DNA of 64,000 bases from Dermatophilus congolensis (GCF_900187045.1 NZ_LT906453.1:310001-374000), one strand, 5' to 3'. Shown: positions 10,108 to 18,746, numbered from the stretch's first letter. Notes: generated from the letters alone by a model not told the origin. Translations and numbers: made by a program.

Positions 10108-10848
10108 CTAGAAGTGACTTTTGCCGCCTGCCCTTACGGCACCATAGAAGGCCCGGGTAGCAGCCCTACCAGCGAATCCTTTCGTAACGGAGTCCATATC
10201 TTTGAGGAACTGAGCATCAATTTTTTTACGCGACTTTTTAAAGTTCGAAGCGCCGAGATTCAGGGGACCTTTAGGGCCAAAGTTCCGGTAGCCGAAGTCA
10301 TGCCGCACACACGGGTTGTAGAACTTTTTAGACCAACTCTTCCCCATCCCTAAAGGAACACTGCACCCATCGGTAGTCCAAACAAAAGCTTTATTCTTTG
10401 GATTACTTAGTTCTTTTTCGCGAAAGCTAATGAACTCAGAAAGCGGTGGCTGAAACATCCAGACATTAGCCTGATTTTCAAGATACTTCCTGGCACCCTT
10501 TCCCTCTAGAGTCTCCCCCGAGGACCTATCTATGGTGTCGACAAACCCACTTGGAACCTCTTCTTTGGCAACTTCTTTTTTAAGAGATTCAATTTGCCCA
10601 CCAGGAAGAGCAGATATTTTCTTCTCAAGCTCCTCTTCACTAAGCGTGAGGATTTCTTCAACTGTCCCTAAGTTCGGTGCACCTTTGAAAGGGACAACAT
10701 CCTTCAATGAGCCTTTTTTCGATGCAATGTCCCCGGTCTTACTGACATGAGAGTAGGCCTCAGAACCTAGAGCTGGGTGGCTAAAAACTAATAATGAAGC
10801 CAGTGCGACAGAAAATGAAGATACAGCTAACTTGAATGCGCCATTCAT
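10108..10848 (-). CDS. Secreted prokaryotic phospholipase A2
   Basis: Exported 246-residue protein ending in a prokaryotic/fungal phospholipase A2 domain (about 155-240), which hydrolyses the sn-2 acyl ester of phospholipids. The catalytic pair His183-Asp184 lies in PCVRHDFGYRNFG, with Cys162 (DGCS) and Cys180 placed for the expected disulfide. N-terminal signal peptide about 1-29 (VALASLLVFSHPALG-S); residues 30-150 are a charged, Lys/Glu-rich pro-region. The start at 10848 is preceded by GGGGGA; the longer frame to 10920 lacks a ribosome site. It is much more AT-rich than its neighbours, which suggests acquisition. It converges on jetC but looks functionally separate: its product is secreted. 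Confidence 0.85.
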   Translation of the reverse strand: MNGAFKLAVSSFSVALASLLVFSHPALGSEAYSHVSKTGDIASKKGSLKDVVPFKGAPNLGTVEEILTLSEEELEKKISALPGGQIESLKKEVAKEEVPSGFVDTIDRSSGETLEGKGARKYLENQANVWMFQPPLSEFISFREKELSNPKNKAFVWTTDGCSVPLGMGKSWSKKFYNPCVRHDFGYRNFGPKGPLNLGASNFKKSRKKIDAQFLKDMDSVTKGFAGRAATRAFYGAVRAGGKSHF

Positions 10849-11157
10849 TTTATTCCCCCAATATCGACTGAGTGTCAACTGAAGATTAACTGAGCACCTC
10901 AGTGGGGGCAAATAAGACATTAACGGGATGAGGATCCCTGGAAGATTGGTGAGCTAAATATAATTTTCAATTGTCGATAAGACTATTTGTTTTATTTGAC
11001 CTACTTCATATAAGTGAAGGCAAAAATGCTGGGTCTGTCACCATTCTGATGACAGACCCAGCTGGCGCCGGCGGGGCGCCTTCACCTGAACGGCGCATCG
11101 TGACTCCCCAGCCCACGATGCACCACGCTCAGATGAGTCAACGTCCGTGACAGATGC
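10849..11157. other. AT-rich intergenic stretch between phospholipase and oleate hydratase genes
   Basis: About 310 bases, AT-rich up to about 11020. It holds the phospholipase promoter region and the terminator of the oleate hydratase gene. I see no further gene. Confidence 0.5.
11028..11062 (-). terminator. Terminator after oleate hydratase
   Basis: GCTGGGTCTGTCA (11028-11040) pairs perfectly with TGACAGACCCAGC (11050-11062). On the minus strand the stem is followed by ATTTTT. Confidence 0.8.
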
Positions 11158-12915
11158 TCACAACACTCCCGCGTCACGGACGAGCTTTCCCAGCACTGAA
11201 GAGTCCAACTTGTCACCAGCCCACTTCCGGAAAGCAGCAGGCCCAGGGATCTCCATCTTTTCGCCGTCACGCAAAGCGGAGGTAGCAGCAAGGAGAGTAC
11301 GGACGTCATACGTACTGGCGAACGTCTCCGGCACCGCACGCTCAACACCCAGAAGGCGATAGACGGCTTCCATGCCGGTTCGGACTGAATATTCAGTGGT
11401 GAAGATGGTGTCTCGGCCTGTCTCTGCAAATTGCCCGAGGAAGGCGAAGTTCACTGCGCCTTCAGGCACGATGTCGGGACGATCACCAGCTCGGCGAGGC
11501 ATGAAGAAGCTAGTGACATACGGCATCATTACGGGCACGGTCTTAGCGCCGGTGGCAGCGAGTTCATTGATTTCAGCAAGTGGAACACCGAGGTGATACA
11601 GCCATTCGGCGGTGATTTCCTCGCCGGTGCATTCGCTCATCGGTTTCTTGATGTAGTCACCAGGGGTGTCGACAAACAAGGAATAGATCCAGGCGACAAT
11701 TTGATCTTTCGGCTGGTTCTTGAAGTGCGGTTGCCGGTTGACCGTCCAGCTGAGGAGCCATGAGGAATCTTTGACTGTAACGATTCCACCGGTGACAACG
11801 CGGCCACTGAAGGGATCACGCCGGGTGATCTTGCGAATGTATTCGGGGATGCGCTCATCGAGGGTGGTGGCGGTGGCTGATTGCCACTTGCTCTCATCAA
11901 TGGATGAGCAGAACACTTCAGGTCGACCGAAGGATGGGTCTTTTCGGGCGATCTTTTTCCAGAGTTCCCATGCTGGGGCTGGGCCGCGATCAAGCTTTGC
12001 AGGGGTGGCATGGTCACCGTTGTCAGAGTTGTCGACCAACGATCCAATGGTGGTCAGAACGAGGTCGTTGGGGGTTAGGTCAATACCACCTGGGGTGCCT
12101 TCTTTAACCCAGTGAATACGGGTGGCGAGTTTGCGCTGCGCGGTGATGTCGAAGTCGATATCGAGGACATCGGTCTCGTATTGGAAGGTCACTCCTTGAT
12201 CGATGAGCCATTTGGTCATCGGAAGGATGAAGGATTCGTATTGGTTGTACTTGCTGAACTTAAGGGTGGAGAAGTCAGCAAGGCCGTCGATGTGGTGAAT
12301 GAAGCGGTGGAGGTAAAGCTTCATTTCTAGGGCGGAGTGCCAGGTTTCAAAGGCAAACATGGTGCGCCAGAACATCCAGAAGTTGGATTCGAAGAAGTGC
12401 TCGTCAAACACTTCGTCGATGCGTTTACCTTCCATCGACTCTCGGGTAGCAAGGAAGAGTTTCACGATTTGTTTCTGGGCTTGCTTATCGAGAGTGAACA
12501 GACCGAGGGTGTCGATGGGCTGGCCCTGATTTTGAGTGGCGCGGCAGAGGGAGTAGTTGGGGTCATCTTTGTTGAGCCGGTAGAACTCATCCAGAACGGA
12601 GATGCCTTCTTCTTCCAAGGAAGGAATGCTGCGGAAGAGGTCCCAGAGGCATTCAAAGTGGTCTTCCATTTCGCGACCGCCGCGGATAACGAAGCCACGT
12701 TCGGGTTCTTTGATGCCATCCATGGCGCCACCGGGGATTTTGCTGCGTTCAACGATGGTGATGTGGTTTGCAGGAACACCACCGTCGCGAATCATGAAGA
12801 CAGCTGCCGATAGTCCTGCGAGCCCGGCGCCGATAATCCAGGCATGTTTATCGGGGGCTCCTTCGGGGATGCGGGGTTGTGCGAAGGCCTCGTATGTGCC
12901 GCTGCTGAATTGCAT
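11158..12915 (-). CDS. ohyA: Oleate hydratase (myosin-cross-reactive antigen family)
   Basis: FAD-dependent hydratase that adds water to the cis-9 double bond of oleic and related unsaturated fatty acids, yielding 10-hydroxy acids; known as a way to detoxify host antimicrobial fatty acids. 585 residues, usual length. N-terminal Rossmann FAD site WIIGAGLAGLSAAVFMIRDG, then the family-specific PGGAMDG and RGGREMEDHFECLWDLF; FAD-domain end NFAFLGQFAETGRDTIFTTEYSVRTGMEAVYRLL. Start at 12915 (MQFSSGTYEA) with AGGAAGGG upstream. Divergent from a TetR gene across 123 bases containing an inverted repeat, so that regulator probably controls it (inference). Confidence 0.95.
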   Translation of the reverse strand: MQFSSGTYEAFAQPRIPEGAPDKHAWIIGAGLAGLSAAVFMIRDGGVPANHITIVERSKIPGGAMDGIKEPERGFVIRGGREMEDHFECLWDLFRSIPSLEEEGISVLDEFYRLNKDDPNYSLCRATQNQGQPIDTLGLFTLDKQAQKQIVKLFLATRESMEGKRIDEVFDEHFFESNFWMFWRTMFAFETWHSALEMKLYLHRFIHHIDGLADFSTLKFSKYNQYESFILPMTKWLIDQGVTFQYETDVLDIDFDITAQRKLATRIHWVKEGTPGGIDLTPNDLVLTTIGSLVDNSDNGDHATPAKLDRGPAPAWELWKKIARKDPSFGRPEVFCSSIDESKWQSATATTLDERIPEYIRKITRRDPFSGRVVTGGIVTVKDSSWLLSWTVNRQPHFKNQPKDQIVAWIYSLFVDTPGDYIKKPMSECTGEEITAEWLYHLGVPLAEINELAATGAKTVPVMMPYVTSFFMPRRAGDRPDIVPEGAVNFAFLGQFAETGRDTIFTTEYSVRTGMEAVYRLLGVERAVPETFASTYDVRTLLAATSALRDGEKMEIPGPAAFRKWAGDKLDSSVLGKLVRDAGVL

Positions 12916-13000
12916 CGGGGATCCCTTCCTGCTCTGCGTGGTGTCGGGCCGATCAATGTTGGCGGTCGTACGGGAATGTGCGGTGTGTGTTGGTTCAACT

Positions 13001-13014
13001 TTGAGTCGGCTCAA
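13001..13014. promoter_or_regulatory. Candidate TetR operator between ohyA and the tetR gene
   Basis: TTGAGTCGGCTCAA, with arms TTGAG/CTCAA spaced by 4, sits in the divergent promoter region. Position and symmetry fit a TetR site; this is inference. Confidence 0.45.
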
Positions 13015-13038
13015 TTATTACGTGTCTATCGTAGGCGC

Positions 13039-13713
13039 ATGACAGGGGACAAAAATGAGAGCTCAGTCACAAAAACTCGGATTTCGAAAAAGTCCGCAGC
13101 CACAATGAGCCGACGGGAACGAGCACGAGCCGACAAACGTGCACGTATTTTGTCTGCAGCTGCGGATCGCCTTCGGGCACAAGGGTTTGAGCGAACAACG
13201 GTGGCTCAGGTAGCTGAGGATGCAGACGTAGCGGTGGGGACAGTTTTCCAGTACGCCGCGACGAAAGCCGAGCTGCTGATGATGGTTGCGCATGAGCAGT
13301 GGGCGACGCTGATTTCGGAGAATTTGGCACGGGTTGAGGCCACCACCGAGGAAAATCCCGAATTGTGGGACGACGTAGAGCGGATGGCTCGGTTGGTGGT
13401 GCAACCGCTGGTTGAGTTCGCTTTAGAGCAGCCAGAAAACAGCGCTGCCGTGGCTCGAGAATTGCTGTTCGGCGCTGAAGGACCTCATCGAAGTTCAGTG
13501 GTGGTGTTGGCGGCACAGGTGGAGGCTGTCATCGCAGAAGTCTTGCGTCGTGGCGGACGTCCGGAGGGGGCCGAGGCAGCGGCCCGGCTGATTGTCTCGG
13601 GTGCTGTGTTGGAGTTGAACCGTACGCGGACGGGGTTGGCTGATGCTGGTTCAGTGGAGACCCGGTTGGCCACGTTGATCGGAGTAGCTGTTGCGGGTGC
13701 GGCGCCGCGATGA
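13039..13713 (+). CDS. TetR family transcriptional regulator
   Basis: One-component repressor, 224 residues. N-terminal helix-turn-helix RILSAAADRLRAQGFERTTVAQVAEDADVAVGTVFQYAATKAELL is typical (the usual YFHFxSK segment reads QYAATK); the C-terminal ligand domain is helical. It is divergent from oleate hydratase, suggesting it senses a fatty acid or acyl-CoA and controls ohyA (inference from position). Start is uncertain: ATG at 13039 or 13105 (MSRRERARADKR), neither with a convincing ribosome site. Confidence 0.85.
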   Translation: MTGDKNESSVTKTRISKKSAATMSRRERARADKRARILSAAADRLRAQGFERTTVAQVAEDADVAVGTVFQYAATKAELLMMVAHEQWATLISENLARVEATTEENPELWDDVERMARLVVQPLVEFALEQPENSAAVARELLFGAEGPHRSSVVVLAAQVEAVIAEVLRRGGRPEGAEAAARLIVSGAVLELNRTRTGLADAGSVETRLATLIGVAVAGAAPR

Positions 13714-13768
13714 TTGACCAAGGTGAAACAGGGTCAAGGTTTATGCCGGATTACTCGGCAACGGACAG

Positions 13769-14539
13769 TCAGCGTTCTCGGCGGCGCCGGGCGCAATGTG
13801 GCAGGAATGGTGGTGCGGCAGTGGGGTGGCCGTGGCGAGGGTGGAGCGGTATGCGACGAACGAGTGGGTAGAAGGCGTGTCCGACACCGAAAGCGAGTAG
13901 GTGCCCAGCGTCAGTAAATGTGCCGGAAAAAATAACAGCGGCGGTCAGGTAAGCGGTGCAGAAAATCATCCACGTATTGCGCGGCCATCCACGTAGGCAG
14001 TAGCCGAATAGGGCGCAGACTGCGGCGAATCCGTAGCTAGCACCGACATCTACGGTGAAGGCGATCCCAGGTGAGAGGGCTCCGCGGCGAACATTCCATT
14101 CGATTCCGCCTGCAGTCACGAGGGTGGCTCCGACGTGTCCTGCCCAGAACACGGCAAGGAGGCGGGCTTTTCCGATCCATCGTTCGAGGGGTGCTGCAAC
14201 GAGGGTAAAAAGAATTGTCCAGACGAATAGCTCGGTGGGGGTGACGTAGAAGGCGCTGCGTAGCAGAACAGGAACGGGGTCGGTGTGGAGTTCGTGGAGG
14301 TTGGTTGATTGCGCGGCGAGGAACGCGGCGCGCAATTTGGGGCGGGTGTGGCCTAGTAGCCAGGTGGTGAAGGCAAGGAGGCCGAGGTAGGTGTAAGTGA
14401 CGGGTGCGGTACGGACCCAGTGGGTGAGGTGGGGTAGGAAACTACGCCAAGTGCGGGTGATCGCGATGGCCCAGGGGGTGTGGAGGTGACGTAGGGCGAA
14501 GAGGGCAAGGAGCGCCAGAGCGACGGAGGCGGTGAACAT
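13769..14539 (-). CDS. Rhomboid-like integral membrane protein
   Basis: 256-residue polytopic membrane protein with about six hydrophobic segments and a basic tail (HCARRRRER). The segment FTVDVGASYGFAAVCALFGYCL resembles the rhomboid GxSx helix (Ser in GASYG), and DAGHLLAFGVGHAFYPLV supplies a candidate His in the last core helix. It therefore looks like a rhomboid-fold intramembrane protease of the actinobacterial type, but activity is unproven because the Ser motif is not the classic GASG. Start at 14539 has AAGGAG upstream. It lies downstream of dedA in the same orientation, with a terminator between them. Confidence 0.65.
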   Translation of the reverse strand: MFTASVALALLALFALRHLHTPWAIAITRTWRSFLPHLTHWVRTAPVTYTYLGLLAFTTWLLGHTRPKLRAAFLAAQSTNLHELHTDPVPVLLRSAFYVTPTELFVWTILFTLVAAPLERWIGKARLLAVFWAGHVGATLVTAGGIEWNVRRGALSPGIAFTVDVGASYGFAAVCALFGYCLRGWPRNTWMIFCTAYLTAAVIFSGTFTDAGHLLAFGVGHAFYPLVRRIPLHPRHGHPTAAPPFLPHCARRRRER

Positions 14540-14580
14540 GCTTGCTCCTTCGAGCGAGGCGGGCCACGTCTCGGGATGTG

Positions 14581-14610
14581 GTGACGCCCGCGTGTGTGGG
14601 CGGGCGTCAC
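14581..14610 (-). terminator. Terminator after dedA
   Basis: 11-bp perfect inverted repeat (14581-14591 with 14600-14610), 34 bases past the dedA stop codon. Confidence 0.75.
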
Positions 14611-14643
14611 AGGTTTACCGAGGTGGGGCGGGGGTCACCGTTG

Positions 14644-15357
14644 TCAGATCTGGTTGGTGGGGGTGCGGTTTTTTTCGGCAGCGGCTTTTTTGGAGTCTTT
14701 GATGGAGGTCCAAACCTGAAGGGCGACGGGTATGAGGGATATAGCGACGATGCCCACAGCGATGAGGTCCACGTTTTTGGCGATGAATGGGATGCCGCCT
14801 AGGAGCGCTCCTGCGGTGCACATGGTGGTCACCCAGAGTGTACCGCCGAAGATGTTCCAGCCGACGAATCGCTGGTATCCGTATTGGGTCATGCCAGCAA
14901 CGAGGGGCACGAAGGTGCGTACGAGGGGTACGAAGCGGGCCAGGACAATGGACCTTCCGCCGTATTTGGCGAAGAAGGCTTCGGCCTCGTCTAGGTATTT
15001 GGTTTTGAGGATTTTGGCGTCGGGTTTGAAGAATTGGCGACCGAATTTGTGGCCAAGGAAGTAGCCGACTTGGTCGCCGAGGATGGCGGCGATGGTCGTG
15101 AAGAAGATGAGGGTGAAGAGGGAGTAGCCGAGGGGTTCGTGGAGCAGGCCGGCGGTGAACAGGAGTGAGTCTCCGGGGAGGAAGGGGAAGAGCACTCCGG
15201 ATTCGATGAATGTCATCGTGGCCACGCCGACCAGTGCCCATGGTCCCCATCCTTGGATCAAGGTCATGGGGTCGAGCAACCCACCGACTGCGGGTGCTGG
15301 GCCAGCCAAGAGGCTGGGAAGCATAGTCTGCATGTTTAAAAGGTAGGGCTCCCACAT
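14644..15357 (-). CDS. DedA family membrane protein (VTT domain)
   Basis: Polytopic membrane protein of the DedA/SNARE-associated (VTT) family; some members act as lipid-carrier or phospholipid transporters that support envelope homeostasis. 237 residues. Family marks: FIESGVLFPFLPGDSLLFTAGLL, GDQVGYFLGHKFG, and the VLARFVPLVRTFVPLVAGMTQYGYQRFVGWNIFGG segment with conserved Arg and Pro. Start could be 15357 or 15333 (MQTMLPSLL); neither has a strong ribosome site. Divergent from the PAP2 gene, another possible lipid-carrier enzyme. Confidence 0.9.
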   Translation of the reverse strand: MWEPYLLNMQTMLPSLLAGPAPAVGGLLDPMTLIQGWGPWALVGVATMTFIESGVLFPFLPGDSLLFTAGLLHEPLGYSLFTLIFFTTIAAILGDQVGYFLGHKFGRQFFKPDAKILKTKYLDEAEAFFAKYGGRSIVLARFVPLVRTFVPLVAGMTQYGYQRFVGWNIFGGTLWVTTMCTAGALLGGIPFIAKNVDLIAVGIVAISLIPVALQVWTSIKDSKKAAAEKNRTPTNQI

Positions 15358-15491
15358 TGAAGTTTGCCTGAAGGTGGTTCTGTTTGGTGGGCGGGTGCTT
15401 TGTGGGTGTTTTGCGTGTCTTTGGGTGGGGTGTTCAGGGGTTCTTCAGGGCTGAGCTCGCACCGTTGTGGTGACTGCGAGGAGAGACGCTG

Positions 15492-16214
15492 ATGACATTG
15501 CATTTTTCGCCGTTGTCCGGTGTGTTTCGGTCGCGGCGTGGTTCGGGTGGGGTGCTTCCGGGACGGATTGTTGTGGAGCGTGCCGTGGCAGTGCCTGTTT
15601 TGGTGGGCGGTGTGGGGTTGTTGGGTGGTGCGTTGGGGTTGGGGGCGTTTGTGACGCGGGTTGGTGCCGAGCAGACGGGTGAGTTGGCGTTGGAGGTGAC
15701 GATTGGGCGGCGGCACACGATGTGGTTGTCGGATGTGGCGCATTTGATTGATTTGGCGTTGTCTCCGGTGGCGGCGGTTTTGGTGACTGTGGTTGTTGCG
15801 TGGCTGGTGGCGAGGCGGAATGTGGTGGCGGGGGTGGTGGTTGCGGTAGCTATTGGTGGTGGTTGGCTGGTAGCTGGGGCGACAAAGCTGCTTTTTTTGC
15901 GGTTGCGGCCGCCGATGGAGACGGTGCGGGCGTTGGTGTCGGAGGTGGGGACGACAAGTTTTCCGAGTGGGCATACGGCGTTTGCTTGCTCGTTGTTGGC
16001 TGCGATGGTGTTGTTGGTGAGGATGTGGGGTCGTTCGTCTGCATGGGTGTGGGTGGTGGGGGTGCCTGTGGTGTTGGGGGTGGGGGCAAGTCGGTTGTAT
16101 TTGGGGGCGCATTACTTGGGGGATGTGGTGGCCTCGCCGTTGTTGGTGGCTGGGGTGACGTTGTCGGGTGTGGGGTTGGTGTCGTTGTTTTGTGGTGGGC
16201 GGCGCGTTGTGTGA
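15492..16214 (+). CDS. PAP2-family membrane phosphatase
   Basis: Membrane phosphatase of the type 2 phosphatidic acid phosphatase family, acting on a lipid (pyro)phosphate such as phosphatidate, PGP or undecaprenyl-PP; the substrate cannot be told. 240 residues, about six membrane segments. The three catalytic motifs are complete: KLLFLRLRPP (KxxxxxxRP), PSGHTA, and SRLYLGAHYLGDV. GAGGAGAG precedes the ATG. The stop nearly abuts the histidine kinase start, so the two are probably co-transcribed and coupled. Confidence 0.9.
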   Translation: MTLHFSPLSGVFRSRRGSGGVLPGRIVVERAVAVPVLVGGVGLLGGALGLGAFVTRVGAEQTGELALEVTIGRRHTMWLSDVAHLIDLALSPVAAVLVTVVVAWLVARRNVVAGVVVAVAIGGGWLVAGATKLLFLRLRPPMETVRALVSEVGTTSFPSGHTAFACSLLAAMVLLVRMWGRSSAWVWVVGVPVVLGVGASRLYLGAHYLGDVVASPLLVAGVTLSGVGLVSLFCGGRRVV

Positions 16215-16227
16215 TGGGGGCGTGTCG

Positions 16228-17616
16228 GTGGGTGCGGTGAGGCGGTTTTTGGTGTTTGTGGGGCGGCGTCCTGGGGCGTGGTCGTTGCGTCGTCAGGTGG
16301 TGGTGTTGTCGGGGATTTTTTTGACGGTGTTGTTGGGGATTGGGTTGGTGTTGTTTGTGATCGCGTTGCGGGCTGTGTTGGTGCAGTCTGCTTCGGATGC
16401 GACGTTGAATCAGACGTATCAGTTGGCGCAGGCGGTGCGTTCGGGGGATACGACGCCGGTTCATGCGGTACAGCGTGCTGCTCCTGGGAGCACGATGTTG
16501 CAGGCGTTGTCGCGTGACGGTCGGGTGTTGGCTGCGTCGGGGAATGCGTTTGTGACGGTGGCGTTGGTGGATCCGATTCCGGGTGTGGGGAATGCGGTGA
16601 CGCAGCAGCATGAGGGGTTTTTGGATTTGGCGGGTGATTCGGATGCGTATGTGGCTAGTGCGCAGACAGTGGTGACGCCTGGTGGTGAGCAGGTGACGTT
16701 GGTGGTTGCTCAGCCGTTGGAGGTGGAGTCGCACACGATTGAGATCGCGGTGATGCTGTTGGCGGTTGCGTCAGTGGTGTTGGTGGGGGTGGTGCTGGTG
16801 TTGGTGGACCGGGTGTTGCGTAGGGCGTTGGAGCCGGTTCGGCGTATCACGGAGCATGCTGCTCACATCACACGGGCGCGCACGAGTGAGCGGGTGGTTG
16901 TGCCGCCTACGGGGGATGACATTGCGGTGTTGGCGATGACGGTGAATGAGATGCTGGATCGGTTGGCTCGGGCTGAGGAGACGACGCAGCGTTTTGTTTC
17001 GGATGCTTCGCATGAGTTGCGTAGTCCGTTGGCGGCGGTGCGCACGCATGTGGAGATTGCTGAGCGGGGTGCGGGGTTGGATTTGCCGTTGGTGCGGGCG
17101 GAGGTGATGCGAGTGCAGGCGTTGGTTGAGGATTTGTTAACGCTGGCTAAGAGTGATGATGAGGGGCTTCGTTTGGTGCGGGAGCCGTTGGATTTGGATG
17201 AGATTGTTTCGGCGGAGGCGCGGCATTTGCGGGTTGTGACTGATGCGCGGGTGGAGGTGGTTTTAGCTGCGGCTGAGGTCTGGGGTGATGGGGCGCGGTT
17301 GGGTCAGGTGTTGCGGAATTTGACGGAGAATGCGCGGCGGCACACTTCGGGGGTTATTCGGTTGGTGATGGAGGTGGATGGGCAGGTTGTGCGGGTGCAT
17401 GTGGATAATTCGGGGGCGCCGGTTCCGGAGAAGGATCGGTTGGTTATTTTTGATCGGTTTGCGCGGTTGGATGCGGCGCGTGAGCGGGATTTGGGTGGGA
17501 GTGGTTTGGGGTTGGCTATTGCGCGGACGGTGGCGGAGTTGCATGGGGGGTCGTTGGTGGCTGGTGTTGCGCCGGAGGGGTGGTGTCGTTTTTCGTTGAC
17601 GTTGCCGTTGGTCTGA
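16228..17616 (+). CDS. Membrane sensor histidine kinase
   Basis: Two-component sensor kinase, about 462 residues. Order: short basic N-terminus, first membrane helix (VVVLSGIFLTVLLGIGLVLFVI), about 115-residue extracellular sensor, second helix (AVMLLAVASVVLVGVVLVLV), HAMP, HisKA with phospho-acceptor about His262 (DASHELRSPLA), HATPase with N-box NLTENARRH and G-boxes HVDNSGAPVP and GGSGLGLAIA. No ATG fits: I use GTG 16228, 7 bases after GGGGG; GTG 16222 or 16237 are alternatives. Its likely partner regulator (18066-18746) lies convergently rather than upstream in the same operon, which is unusual. Confidence 0.9.
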   Translation: MGAVRRFLVFVGRRPGAWSLRRQVVVLSGIFLTVLLGIGLVLFVIALRAVLVQSASDATLNQTYQLAQAVRSGDTTPVHAVQRAAPGSTMLQALSRDGRVLAASGNAFVTVALVDPIPGVGNAVTQQHEGFLDLAGDSDAYVASAQTVVTPGGEQVTLVVAQPLEVESHTIEIAVMLLAVASVVLVGVVLVLVDRVLRRALEPVRRITEHAAHITRARTSERVVVPPTGDDIAVLAMTVNEMLDRLARAEETTQRFVSDASHELRSPLAAVRTHVEIAERGAGLDLPLVRAEVMRVQALVEDLLTLAKSDDEGLRLVREPLDLDEIVSAEARHLRVVTDARVEVVLAAAEVWGDGARLGQVLRNLTENARRHTSGVIRLVMEVDGQVVRVHVDNSGAPVPEKDRLVIFDRFARLDAARERDLGGSGLGLAIARTVAELHGGSLVAGVAPEGWCRFSLTLPLV

Positions 17617-17634
17617 GCGCATCACGGTATTTTT

Positions 17635-18065
17635 GTGCGTCGTTACTGTCCGCAACCGTTGTTGTGGCCAGGCACGGTGTATTTAACCCATGGCGGGTAC
17701 GGACTTTTCGGGACTCTTGATTTGCAGGGTGGCTACTGCCGGATCCTTGCGCAGGGTCTTGGTTGCACTGTCGTGGCTGTTGAATACCGTCTTGCTCCGG
17801 AAGGCACGTTGGGTGAGTCGGTCGAGGATTTTATTGCGGTGGCGCGCAGTGCGACTGTTTCGGAGCCTGTGGTGTTGGCGGGTGATTCGGCGGGTGGAGC
17901 TATTGCTGTATCAGCAGCGGCTGTTCTTCCAGAATCTTCGGGGCTGCTGCTTACGAACCCTAATTTGGATTTGTCGCTTGCTGCTTTTGATTCGGCTGGG
18001 CGTGGGGTCTTCTGGGGCGTTGGGGTCTTCCTGATGCTTTTGTGGCTGTCGACGCTCGGAGTGGG
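17635..18065 (+). pseudogene. Fragment of an HSL-type alpha/beta hydrolase (esterase)
   Basis: About 144 codons resembling the middle of a hormone-sensitive-lipase-family esterase: HGGYGLFGTLDLQGGYCRIL (oxyanion HGG) then VVAVEYRLAPE and GDSAGGAIA (nucleophile Ser). Family members are about 300 residues with HGG near residue 75; here HGG is at about 20, and the region with the catalytic Asp and His is missing. After the last recognisable part (LLLTNPNLDLSLAAFDSAGRG) another frame reads LLGRWGLPDAFVAVDAR, so an indel is also likely. No ribosome site precedes it. It is wedged between the histidine kinase and response regulator 3' ends. The open frame runs to 18069, overlapping the regulator's end. 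Confidence 0.65.
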
Positions 18066-18746
18066 TTAGGTGGTGGTGATGGGGTTGAGGCGGTAGCCGG
18101 CGCCGCGGAATGTTTCGAGGCTGCGGCGTCCAAAGGGGGTATCAATTTTTTTGCGGAGGTTGCCGATGTAGACCTCGACGATGTTGTCGTTGCCTTCGTA
18201 GTCGGCGTCCCAGACGTTGTCGAGGATGTCGGCTTTGGAGACGACTTCGTCGGGGTGGCGCATGAGGTATTCGAGGACGGTGAATTGTTTTGCGGTGAGG
18301 GTGATTGGTTCGCCGCAGCAGGTGACACGGTGGGCGGAGGGGTCCATGACGAGGTCGCCGACGATGAGGTTGGTGGGGCGTTCGGGGGCGCCGCGACGGG
18401 CAAGGGCGCGTAGTCGGGCGACGAGGACGATGAAGCTGAAGGGTTTGATGAGGTAGTCGTCGGCGCCAAGGTCGAAGGCGTCGGTTTGGTCGTATTCGCC
18501 GTCTTTGGCGGTGAGCATGAGGATGGGTGCCCAGTTTCCTGCGGCGCGGAGGTTTTGCAGGACGCGGTAGCCGTTACGTCCAGGAAGCATGATGTCCAGG
18601 ATGATGACGTCGTAGTGGTTTTCGGTGGCGAGCCATTGGCCGGTGATGCCGTCGGCGGCGAGGTCGACGACCATGCCTTCGGCGTTGAGTCCGCGGCGGA
18701 TGCCTTCGGCGAGTCCGTTTTCGTCTTCGACCAGGAGTATGCGCAC
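18066..18746 (-). CDS. OmpR/PhoB-family response regulator
   Basis: DNA-binding response regulator, 226 residues. Receiver domain 1-120 with acidic pair VEDEN, phospho-acceptor Asp51 (IILDIMLPG), Thr/Ala (LMLTAKD) and Lys (DYLIKPFSF). C-terminal winged helix about 130-222 (LTAKQFTVLEYLMRHPDEVVSKADIL, then VEVYIGNLRKKID and FRGAGYRL). Start is GTG 18746 with GAGGAC five bases upstream. Probable partner of the kinase at 16228-17616, but on the opposite strand and tail to tail with it, an esterase fragment between. Confidence 0.93.
   Translation of the reverse strand: MRILLVEDENGLAEGIRRGLNAEGMVVDLAADGITGQWLATENHYDVIILDIMLPGRNGYRVLQNLRAAGNWAPILMLTAKDGEYDQTDAFDLGADDYLIKPFSFIVLVARLRALARRGAPERPTNLIVGDLVMDPSAHRVTCCGEPITLTAKQFTVLEYLMRHPDEVVSKADILDNVWDADYEGNDNIVEVYIGNLRKKIDTPFGRRSLETFRGAGYRLNPITTT

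Noticed and set aside
10849-10920. Longer N-terminus for the phospholipase
   Set aside because: It would precede the signal peptide by 24 residues; a good ribosome site (GGGGGA) marks 10848 instead.
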